This document shows, in pieces, positions 52,585-60,359 of a DNA stretch of 64,000 nucleotides; positions within the stretch are counted from its first letter, which is position 1; each line of letters opens with the position of its first letter. The DNA is taken from positions 62,001-126,000 of the forward strand of contig CANRIK010000001.1 of assembly GCA_947630705.1 (NCBI GenBank). Direction: 5' to 3'. A model generated the notes under the pieces. The model was not told the DNA's origin and did not search any database. It saw only the letters and a list, made by a program, of their open reading frames with translations. The translations under genes were made by a program, and so were the position numbers. This stretch comes from an uncultured Clostridia bacterium (GTDB lineage Bacteria > Bacillota > Clostridia > Christensenellales > Borkfalkiaceae).

Positions 52585-54060
52585 TCAGAGGAGTATGCAG
52601 ATTATGCCGCCCTTGCCCTCGTTTATTATTCTGGTGATGGCGCGGCGCATCTTTGTTTTTGCCTCGTCCGGCATGCCGGCGACCTTTCCGGAGAGTCCGT
52701 CCTTTACCATTCCGCGGAGAGATTTGCCGAATACGTTGGTGTCCCACATGTCGTCGGGACGGGTCTCGAAGCCGTTCATCATTCCCTGAACAATCGACTC
52801 CGACTGCGAGGCCGCGCCCATTATGGGGCTGACCTCTCCCGTTACGTCTATTTTGACTATATGATAGCTGGGCGCGGTGGCGCGAAGTTTTATACCCACG
52901 CTTCCGCCCTGACGGACTACCGTCGGATTTTCGAGGCTCATATCTTCGTCTGACGGCTGGACTATGCCGTAGCCGTTGACGCGGGCGCACTCAAACGCGT
53001 CCTTTATTTTGTCGTAACTGCGCTTTGCCTCCGACGCTCCGCGCACATAGCGCATGATGGAGTACTCGTCGGAGAGCTGTTCGCCGGCGAGCTCGGAGAG
53101 CATGTCGAAGAACACTCCCTCCTTTACCTCGGCGCAAAGTTTTGCCCTTCCGTCGGCGAGATTCAGACTTAAAGCGCTCTCACTTTTCCAGAATTTGCTG
53201 TCGGCAAGGACGGAATCGAGAGCGGAGCAATCCTTCATTTTCGAGACGTTTTGCGAGAACGTCTTTATTTTTGTCACGATTTCGGATATTGCCGAGCAAT
53301 CTTCGGGGAGAAATCTCATCCATTCGGGAATATCCACGTCGAGACGGGTTACGGGAAATTCGAAGAGCACGGCGCGCAGAATATTCATGAGGCCGTTGCC
53401 GTCGATATCGCGGCAATTTGCGGCGATGCAGGTTGCGCCGTACTTCTCCTCCAATTCCGCTCTCAAACGTCTGTTATCTTCCGATTGCGGATTTGCGCAG
53501 TTGAGCACTATCGCAAACGGTTTGCCGCTCTTTTTCAGTTTTTCGGCAGCCTCTTCCTCCGCCGCCAGATATCCCGACCGCGGAATTTCGGCGATACTGC
53601 CGTCGGTTGTTACGAGTATTCCTATGGTGGAATGTTCGGATATCACCTTTTCCGTGCCCAGCTCCGCCGCGCTCTTGAACGGCAGGGGCTCCTCGCTCCA
53701 CGGGGTGCGGACAAGACGCGGCTCGCCGTTTTCCTCAAAGCCCACGGCTCCGTCCGCAACAAAGCCAACGCAGTCGCAAAAACGCACGCGCGCCGTGGCG
53801 TTGTCTATTTTTACTTCGGCGGCGTTTGCCGGAACGAACTTCGGCTCGGTTGTCATTACGCTCTTCCCAGAGCCCGATTGAGGAAGCTCGTCAACCATTA
53901 CGGCGCGGTCGTAACCTTCGCCGACGTTCGGAATGACGAGTTCAGTCATAAACTTGTTTATGAGCGTGGATTTGCCCGTCCGTACGGGTCCCACAACTCC
54001 TATGTATATATCGCCGCCGCTCCTTTTGGCGATGTCCTCGTAAACGTTGTAATCAAGCAT
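52585..54060 (-). CDS. spoIVA: Stage IV sporulation protein A (spore coat morphogenetic ATPase)
   Basis: 491 residues from ATG 54060, with GGAGG upstream; the frame to 54093 lacks a better site. Begins YNVYEDIAKRSGGDIYIGVV, then the Walker A GPVRTGKST. A long middle domain and the conserved end MRRAITRIINEGKGGIICIL follow. SpoIVA polymerises on the forespore outer membrane using ATP and forms the base of the coat. With spoIIE this supports an endospore-forming ancestry. Confidence 0.95.
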   Translation of the reverse strand: MLDYNVYEDIAKRSGGDIYIGVVGPVRTGKSTLINKFMTELVIPNVGEGYDRAVMVDELPQSGSGKSVMTTEPKFVPANAAEVKIDNATARVRFCDCVGFVADGAVGFEENGEPRLVRTPWSEEPLPFKSAAELGTEKVISEHSTIGILVTTDGSIAEIPRSGYLAAEEEAAEKLKKSGKPFAIVLNCANPQSEDNRRLRAELEEKYGATCIAANCRDIDGNGLMNILRAVLFEFPVTRLDVDIPEWMRFLPEDCSAISEIVTKIKTFSQNVSKMKDCSALDSVLADSKFWKSESALSLNLADGRAKLCAEVKEGVFFDMLSELAGEQLSDEYSIMRYVRGASEAKRSYDKIKDAFECARVNGYGIVQPSDEDMSLENPTVVRQGGSVGIKLRATAPSYHIVKIDVTGEVSPIMGAASQSESIVQGMMNGFETRPDDMWDTNVFGKSLRGMVKDGLSGKVAGMPDEAKTKMRRAITRIINEGKGGIICILL

Positions 54061-54150
54061 AAACGCCTCCGCAAAATCTATGTATAATAACATACTGCGA
54101 AGGTGCTTTTTTTAGAACGCTATTGAAAAAATTAAGGACAATTTACCCAA

Positions 54151-54250
54151 AACGCGGCTTTTCGGACAGTGTTTAAATGCTGCATTTCAAAACACTATTT
54201 AAATTGATATTTAAAGCGGCGTTTTAGGACTGTATTTTAAGGCGGCGTTA
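54151..54250. repeat. Degenerate tandem repeat of about 26 bp
   Basis: Units at 54151-54176, 54177-54202 and 54215-54240, with a 12-bp partial unit between the last two and the start of another at 54241. Each has a GCGGC- or GCTGC-like head and a TTTAA tail. The block sits between spoIVA and the end of the ATP-grasp gene and includes the latter's stop codon. Confidence 0.6.
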
Positions 54251-55441
54251 CGAACGGGGATTTTGCAGAAGCACTTCCTCGTAAAATTCATCCATTTCCT
54301 TTTCCGTTTTGAAGGTGGCGAGGAACATTGTATTGCCCATTGCCGGAGAAAGGGCGTCGGGGATACGCTCCACCGTCTTTATGTTTTTGCCGTATTTATC
54401 TATAATATCCTGTTCCGACCAGACGAAATCTTTGCCGTCGCGACGGCCGGCGTAGGCGCAATACCACTTTTCGCCCAACAGCACGTCGGTTTTATCATAC
54501 GCTATCATGTCCGCCCAGATTTTATACACGTCGGTCGAGTTGGCGTAGTTCATCATGTCGGGCGAAAAACCTCCGCATGGACGCATGTTGACTTCGAGAG
54601 CGACGACTTCGCCCTTCTTGCCCATATATTGGTCTTTGAGCAGACGGAAAAATTCAAAGTGCACGAAACGGCTCTTTACTCCGAACGCCTTGACCGTCTT
54701 TCTGCCGAGGGCGCGGACGTCGGGGAAGGGCTCGTTGACCATATAATAAATACTGTTGTCGTTGTTATTGACTATATCCATTATGGAATTGGGGGTCACG
54801 TTGCCCGTTTCGAAAATGGGATTGCCGCGGCTGTCGATTATAGCGTCGTACGAGTTGACTTCGGCATCTACGAATTCCTCCATTATATAGTTGCGAGGAT
54901 TTTTCGCAAGGAAGGCTTTGAGCTCGTTCTCGTCGGACAATTTATACGTGTCGTTTGCGCCGACGCCGTTGTCGGGCTTTACTATTACGGGGTAGCCGAC
55001 TTCGGAGATAAATTTTTTACAGCCCTCCAAAGTGCCGACGAGGTAGTATCTTGCCGTTTTGACTCCCGCCTTTTGATAGTACTTCTTCATGCGCGACTTG
55101 AATTTTATCTTTTTGACGTCCTTTAATGTGAAGCCCGTCTTTACGTTGAAATCGGTGCGCAATTTGGCGTCGTTTTCGAGCCAATATTCGTTGTTGCTCT
55201 CTATGAAGTCGATTCTGCCGTATTTAAACGCGAAAAACGCGACGGCGCGATAGACTTCCCCGTAATTTTCGAGAGAATCCACCTTGTAATATTCGTTGAG
55301 AGAGGTCTTTAAGTCGTAGGTGAGATTGTCGTAAGGGCAGTCGCCTATGCCCAGCACGTTGAAGCCGTTATTCTTCAAATGACGGCAGAACTTCCAATAA
55401 TTTGTGGGAAAGTTCGGAGAAATAAAAATAAAATTTTTCAT
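54248..55441 (-). CDS. ATP-grasp domain ligase, substrate unknown
   Basis: 397 residues from ATG 55441 (AGAGG upstream). N-terminal preATP-grasp domain (KNFIFISPNFPTNYWKFCRH), then ATP-grasp (VGYPVIVKPDNGVGANDTYK, NYIMEEFVDAEVNSYDAIID) with metal ligands in ALEVNMRPCGGFSPDMMNYA. Such enzymes join a carboxylate to an amine or thiol with ATP. The neighbours are esterases and a glycosidase, which do not identify the substrate. Confidence 0.82.
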   Translation of the reverse strand: MKNFIFISPNFPTNYWKFCRHLKNNGFNVLGIGDCPYDNLTYDLKTSLNEYYKVDSLENYGEVYRAVAFFAFKYGRIDFIESNNEYWLENDAKLRTDFNVKTGFTLKDVKKIKFKSRMKKYYQKAGVKTARYYLVGTLEGCKKFISEVGYPVIVKPDNGVGANDTYKLSDENELKAFLAKNPRNYIMEEFVDAEVNSYDAIIDSRGNPIFETGNVTPNSIMDIVNNNDNSIYYMVNEPFPDVRALGRKTVKAFGVKSRFVHFEFFRLLKDQYMGKKGEVVALEVNMRPCGGFSPDMMNYANSTDVYKIWADMIAYDKTDVLLGEKWYCAYAGRRDGKDFVWSEQDIIDKYGKNIKTVERIPDALSPAMGNTMFLATFKTEKEMDEFYEEVLLQNPRS

Positions 55442-55489
55442 ATGCAATCCTCTTTTTAAGTTTGCTTGATTTTCTTTTCGATATTTACG

Positions 55490-56239
55490 TCAGCCTTCGA
55501 GAAGTTTGGGAAGGAAATACGCCGCCTGAACGTACCACCAATCCCAATCGTGCTTTACGTCGTAGCCCCAGATATCGACCCACGCTCCTATATTTTTTTC
55601 GGCGAGCACTTCGGAAAAATATTTTGTGCTGTCGAGAGTTTCCGTCTCCCATGCGCCCTGTCCGACGCAGAAAATCATTCTGCCGGAACGGTATTTTTCT
55701 ATATACGGATGGTCGCCGGACATGCCCTTTATGAACTGCTGGGGAGAGTTCATATAAGTGAGGTCGTCGTGATATCCGCCGAAATAATATTCGTTGGAAT
55801 AGATTCCGCTCAATCCCATCACCGCGTCGAAAATATCCGGAAATCTGAAATACAGCGTGGCGGCGTGAAGGGCGCCGAGGCTCAGTCCCGTCACGGCAAA
55901 TTTCACACCCTCGGCAGACGAACCGTTTATCTGCGAAAATACGGGTATCGCCTCCTCCACTATGTATTTTATCCAACTTTCGTGGCGTTCGATACGCGCA
56001 CGGGGATCGCCGCCGCAAGCGAGAGTTTCGGAGTCGAGGCTGTCTATCGTAAACACCTGTATGTCGCCGCTCTCTATGTACGGAGCGTACACGTCGAGCA
56101 TGTGCATGTCTTCGAATTCATAAAATCTGCCGCTCTGACAAGGTATACACAAAAAGGGTTTGCCGCTACTGCCGTAGACTTTGAATTCCATGTCGCGGTT
56201 CAGATGATTGCTGTAAAATTTGTGATATTCTATATTCAT
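55490..56239 (-). CDS. Alpha/beta-hydrolase, esterase D-like
   Basis: 249 residues. Nucleophile Ser in AVTGLSLGALHAATLYFRFP; the likely catalytic His is in GYDVKHDWDWWYVQAAYFLP. The N-terminus NIEYHKFYSNHLNRDMEFKV resembles short esterases of the EstD/YjfP group found in gut Clostridia. No signal peptide, so cytoplasmic. Substrate unknown. It follows another esterase gene on the same strand by about 90 bp. Confidence 0.83.
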   Translation of the reverse strand: MNIEYHKFYSNHLNRDMEFKVYGSSGKPFLCIPCQSGRFYEFEDMHMLDVYAPYIESGDIQVFTIDSLDSETLACGGDPRARIERHESWIKYIVEEAIPVFSQINGSSAEGVKFAVTGLSLGALHAATLYFRFPDIFDAVMGLSGIYSNEYYFGGYHDDLTYMNSPQQFIKGMSGDHPYIEKYRSGRMIFCVGQGAWETETLDSTKYFSEVLAEKNIGAWVDIWGYDVKHDWDWWYVQAAYFLPKLLEG

Positions 56240-56326
56240 GATTCTATTTGTCCGTAAAAATTCAATTTATCCTTTAAAATATATCCTTAAAAGCGCGTTT
56301 CGCGCTTTTTTTATCCGATTCGAAAT

Positions 56327-57094
56327 TTATACTTCGGGATCGAAGCCCAAAACGTTCATAAAGTACGGAATCTGCTGTTGCCACGATGTCTCCGAATGTA
56401 TTCCGCCCGGCACTATGCGCGCCGTAAGATGCACGCCTTTCTCAATCAAAACCGAACACGTATCCGCAAAAGCCTTGCGCTGGGAGGAATGATTGGAAAA
56501 CTCCCTGCTGCCGTAATCCATGTAAATGAGCGTATCCCTTCGGAATTTGCTTTCTGTTATAAACGGCAGCGCGCTTACCCCGTTTATCCAGAGACTCGGA
56601 GACAGCGCCGCGCCTTTGGAAAAGTATTTGCCGTAACGGGAAATGGCGTACAGCGTCATAAGTCCGCCCATGGAACTGCCGCCGACAGCCGTGTACTCCC
56701 TCGAATGAAGAGTGGGGAAGTTTTCGTCGATATACGGTTTGAATTCGCCCACGAGCCAGTCCATGTATTTTTTGCCTCTGCCCTTGATTTTTTCGCCGCC
56801 GTACATCGTGAAATCGAGGGGAGAATATTCCGAAAGTCTGCCGTTGCCGACCGTATTACATTCGACCGCCGCCACTATTATCTGCGTTTCGGTGAAATCG
56901 AGATAGTCCGCAAGCCGCCAGCTTCTACCGTATGTGGCCTCCTCGTCGGAAAACAGATTCTGACCGTCGAACATGTACAAAACGGGATAGCGTCTCACCT
57001 CTTCTTCCTCGTATCCGACGGGAAGATATACGTATGCTTTGCGCTTTCTGTCCCCCGTAAGAGAAGGAATCTCAATGTCCCAATTTATTACCAT
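56327..57094 (-). CDS. Esterase of the IroE/Fes-like alpha/beta-hydrolase family
   Basis: 255 residues from ATG 57094, which has AAGAAGGGC upstream; an open extension to 57259 is not protein-like. Motifs: RYPVLYMFDGQNLFSDEEAT, the nucleophile in TAVGGSSMGGLMTLYAISRY and the His in VPGGIHSETSWQQQ. Relatives split siderophore or feruloyl and acetyl-sugar esters. No siderophore genes are nearby, while an SGNH esterase and a GH3 enzyme are, so a carbohydrate ester is more likely (inference). Confidence 0.84.
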   Translation of the reverse strand: MVINWDIEIPSLTGDRKRKAYVYLPVGYEEEEVRRYPVLYMFDGQNLFSDEEATYGRSWRLADYLDFTETQIIVAAVECNTVGNGRLSEYSPLDFTMYGGEKIKGRGKKYMDWLVGEFKPYIDENFPTLHSREYTAVGGSSMGGLMTLYAISRYGKYFSKGAALSPSLWINGVSALPFITESKFRRDTLIYMDYGSREFSNHSSQRKAFADTCSVLIEKGVHLTARIVPGGIHSETSWQQQIPYFMNVLGFDPEV

Positions 57095-57218
57095 ATTTGC
57101 CCTTCTTTGATGATATATTCGTGCTGATATTTTACGTGCTGATATTTTAACTTTAAACGCCGCCGTATTTCCGGCAGACGGTTCTTTGTTTGCAAGTTTG
57201 TTTGTCGGTTTTCCGTTT

Positions 57219-58142
57219 TCAGCCGACAATCTCATTGAAAAAGTCCAGCAGGTCGGCACGAACCTTTTCCTTGCAGAAATCGTTCAGAATTTCGTGACGC
57301 GCGTCCTGATAAAGGCTTATGTTTACCCTCTCTATTCCCGATTCCTTAAACTTTTTATAAGCCTTGATTACGCCCTTGCCGTAGTCGCCGACGGGGTCCT
57401 CTTTCCCGGCCACGAAATAGACGGGAAGGTTTTTGGGAACGGCCGAAATCACCTTTTTGGAGCACGCCGCCTTTATCGCGGAAAAGAGAATGTAAAAACC
57501 GTTGTCGGTAAATCGGAAATTGCAGAGTCCGTTGGCCTTGTATGCCGTTATGTTTTCCGAATCGCGCGAGAGCCATGAGTGAGAATTCTTCTCTTCCTTG
57601 AATCTCTTGTTGTAGGAACCGAACGCGAGGGAATTTATCATGCCGCTTCTATGTTTCCAGCCCATGAAAAAGGCGTTCAGGCGAGTCATTGCGAGCGCGG
57701 TATTTAAGAGTGCGCCGCCTTTGAAGCCCGTGCCCATTATCACTGCTCCGGAGAGCTCCGTACCGTAGCGAGCGATATAGTTGCGGCAGAAAAAGGAACC
57801 CATGCTGTGACCCAGAATAAAGTACGGAAGATTGGGATTTTCCTCCGCCACGCGGCGATGAAGGGTGCGGATATCGGATATTACGGCGTCGAGACTCCTT
57901 TCGTCGTTGAAATAGCCGAGGTCTTCGGGAGAAGCGGCGGTTTTACCGTGACCGCCGTGGTCTTCGCCGCAGACTATATAGCCGTTTGCATTTAAGAATT
58001 CGGCAAAAGGGGCGTAGCGTTCGATGTATTCGCACATGCCGTGTATAATCTGCACGACGCCGCGCGGAGAGCCTTCGACAGGCCATATTACCGCATGAAC
58101 GGTCGCCTTGCCGTCTGCCGAGGGATAATTCAGATGTTGCAT
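57219..58142 (-). CDS. Alpha/beta-hydrolase, monoacylglycerol lipase/lysophospholipase type
   Basis: 307 residues from ATG 58142 (AAGGAGAC upstream). Typical serine aminopeptidase S33/lipase motifs: RGVVQIIHGMCEYIERYAPF, CGEDHGGHGKTAASPEDLGY, nucleophile in LGHSMGSFFCRNY, late Asp in FVAGKEDPVGDYGK and His in YQDARHEILND. It probably hydrolyses acylglycerols or similar esters. A 35-bp gap follows the panE-like gene, so they may share a transcript. Confidence 0.87.
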   Translation of the reverse strand: MQHLNYPSADGKATVHAVIWPVEGSPRGVVQIIHGMCEYIERYAPFAEFLNANGYIVCGEDHGGHGKTAASPEDLGYFNDERSLDAVISDIRTLHRRVAEENPNLPYFILGHSMGSFFCRNYIARYGTELSGAVIMGTGFKGGALLNTALAMTRLNAFFMGWKHRSGMINSLAFGSYNKRFKEEKNSHSWLSRDSENITAYKANGLCNFRFTDNGFYILFSAIKAACSKKVISAVPKNLPVYFVAGKEDPVGDYGKGVIKAYKKFKESGIERVNISLYQDARHEILNDFCKEKVRADLLDFFNEIVG

Positions 58143-58177
58143 TTTTGTCTCCTTAAATATCTTGAAAAGAGCGGCGC

Positions 58178-59191
58178 TCAATTAAGAGCGGCGAGGATTT
58201 TTTCCGCATTTTCGGGCGAGGGAGAAATTTTACCGCTCTCCGCCTCCTCGACCAGCTTTACCATTGCTCGGTTCAACGGAACGTCCACTCCGAAGTTTTT
58301 TGCGGCGTGGATTATGACGCCGTTAATGAAATCTATATCGCATTTTCTGCCGGCTTTGAGGTCATAATACATTCCGGAAATTATGTTCTTATGGCTCTTC
58401 ATGGCAAGCGGCAGAAGCCGCAGCGCCCAAAAGCGTTTGAAGCCGCCCTTATAGCCGTAAATTTTAACTATGTCGTGACCTTGAATTTTTTCGAGCTTTA
58501 CGCCGCACGCCGCGCCCACGCGGAAAGCCTCGTTCAGAAGTTCCAATGCTACTCTCCTCAACCTCTTATCGGACGCAACTTCGCCGAAGGTCATGCCCGT
58601 TAGGGCGGATATGGATGAAAACGCCGAATTGACGGCAAGTTTCGACCAACGCGCTCCGAGAAAATTCTCCTCCGATTTAACCTTTCCCATGCAGCCGAGA
58701 ATGTCCGCGACGGCGGAAAGATTTGCCGAGCTCTTATAGTACGTGCCGACTGAAAAGGTGAGCTTTTCGGGCGAGGAAGTGAGATTTGCCCTTCCTCCGC
58801 CTATGAACGTGGCTCCCCATGACACCGCGCAACCGACCGTGCGCTCCCAACCTATCGCCGAGGCCACGGAAAACTCCGGCAGACCGTTCTGCATGGTGCA
58901 GATAATTCCGTTCTCCGAAAGATATTGCGAGAGGAAGGCGCATACGGAGGGGTTTTCACGCTGTTTGGTCATAAGAAAAATCAAGTCGTATTTTCCGCTC
59001 ATTTCCTCGGGAAGAAGCGCCTTGACGGGCACGGTGAAGTCCACCGTTCCGCCTATGTGAGCGCCGTCTCTTTTAAGGGCCTCCACATGTGACGCGTTGC
59101 GCGTTATCAAATCGATTTGTCTGCCGGCTCTGGAAATGTGCGCGCCCAAAACGGTGCCCATTGCGCCGGCTCCGTAAATGGCCGCCCTCAT
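58178..59191 (-). CDS. panE: 2-dehydropantoate 2-reductase family (ketopantoate reductase-like)
   Basis: 337 residues. NADPH site AIYGAGAMGTVLGAHISRAG; catalytic Lys and Asn in ARWSKLAVNSAFSSISALTG; C-terminal helical dimer domain. In pantothenate synthesis PanE reduces 2-dehydropantoate, but many paralogues act on other 2-oxo acids, and panB and panC are not here. Its ATG overlaps the stop of the upstream SGNH gene (ATGA), tying it to the carbohydrate-linked cluster. Confidence 0.82.
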   Translation of the reverse strand: MRAAIYGAGAMGTVLGAHISRAGRQIDLITRNASHVEALKRDGAHIGGTVDFTVPVKALLPEEMSGKYDLIFLMTKQRENPSVCAFLSQYLSENGIICTMQNGLPEFSVASAIGWERTVGCAVSWGATFIGGGRANLTSSPEKLTFSVGTYYKSSANLSAVADILGCMGKVKSEENFLGARWSKLAVNSAFSSISALTGMTFGEVASDKRLRRVALELLNEAFRVGAACGVKLEKIQGHDIVKIYGYKGGFKRFWALRLLPLAMKSHKNIISGMYYDLKAGRKCDIDFINGVIIHAAKNFGVDVPLNRAMVKLVEEAESGKISPSPENAEKILAALN

Positions 59192-60333
59192 CTTATTTTA
59201 CCGTACGCACATTCCGCCATTTTTCTGTATGCGCCGTCGCTGGGATGAAGATGGTCGCCGCTGTCGTAGCCCTCTTTGAACGCGTAGGAGTTGGTCTCCG
59301 AGCGCAGAGCGGCGTCGAAGTCGATACAGTCGTCCGCGTCGGTATTGCGGCGTATCCAATCGTTGAACGCCTGCTTCATCTCCTCGCGGAAAGGAGCGTA
59401 CGTGCGCCAACCGTATATCGGCAGAAGAGTGCCCAAATAAACTTTTAAATTATAGCTTTTCGCGATAGATATGTAGTATTCAATGCCCTGTTCGAGCTCG
59501 TTGAGAGTGGGTAAATCGGACATGGGTCTGAAAGGATTCACTTCCGTGCCGACGGGATGGATTATGTCGTTTATGCCCTGTTGGATTATCACCGTGTCGG
59601 CTCCCGAAACAGTGGAGATTTCACGGCGGAACCGATGCTCCCCCGAAAGACCGTAGCTTTCGTAAGTCAAACATGTATACTCGCGAAGAATACGCGTGCC
59701 GCTTGCCGCTCTTCTTATTATCGCCGTACGGTTATAGGGGTCGTCGAGGCACTTCAAAGCGAGATAATCGGGCCAGCTTTGGGAGGTTATCGAGTCGCCG
59801 TAACATATGACGGAGCGGCAGGAATCGTCGGTCAACAGATCTATCCCCGTAAGAAAATAGAATGTGTTGGTAGTGCGCGTGCGCTCTATCGGCAAAACGC
59901 CCGTAAGCGTGCAGTCGCCGAGGGAATAGAAGCCTTTGGAAAGGGGACCCGTTATTACAACCGCAGAGCGCATCAGAGTGAAATCTTTGAGATATATGCT
60001 TACGGATATGTCGCCGCGAGGCTTTACGCGGAAGGGTATTTCATCCGAAAATATCTCCTCTCCCACGCCGATTGTCACCGATTCCGCCCCCGAAAAAGTG
60101 ACGAGAGCGGCGTCCTTCAAATTTATTTCTCTGTCCGAAAGCGCCGGAGCGACGGTTACGCGTCGAAGCGTTACGGGTTCCGTGCCGCAGAAATTGGAAA
60201 AATGCAGACGGATAGCGTTGCCGCCGAAGGCGCAACGTACCGGATAGCGAAGAGTTATGTCGCGCGAATATGTTTCGGGGCGATGATCCGCCACCGACGT
60301 GGCGTTGCCCCAGACCGTTACCCATTTTGACAT
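59188..60333 (-). CDS. SGNH/GDSL-family esterase with N-terminal beta domain
   Basis: 381 residues. The first 165 residues form a beta-rich domain (RYPVRCAFGGNAIRLHFSNF), then the SGNH fold: block I VICYGDSITSQSWPDY, block III IQQGINDIIHP, block V DSGDHLHPSDGAYRKMAE. This two-domain form is seen among acetyl-xylan and other carbohydrate esterases. No signal peptide, so it acts on imported oligosaccharides. It lies 26 bp after the GH3 gene. Confidence 0.86.
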   Translation of the reverse strand: MSKWVTVWGNATSVADHRPETYSRDITLRYPVRCAFGGNAIRLHFSNFCGTEPVTLRRVTVAPALSDREINLKDAALVTFSGAESVTIGVGEEIFSDEIPFRVKPRGDISVSIYLKDFTLMRSAVVITGPLSKGFYSLGDCTLTGVLPIERTRTTNTFYFLTGIDLLTDDSCRSVICYGDSITSQSWPDYLALKCLDDPYNRTAIIRRAASGTRILREYTCLTYESYGLSGEHRFRREISTVSGADTVIIQQGINDIIHPVGTEVNPFRPMSDLPTLNELEQGIEYYISIAKSYNLKVYLGTLLPIYGWRTYAPFREEMKQAFNDWIRRNTDADDCIDFDAALRSETNSYAFKEGYDSGDHLHPSDGAYRKMAECAYGKIR

Positions 60334-60359
60334 TTAGGTTTTTCCTTTAAAATCCGAGA

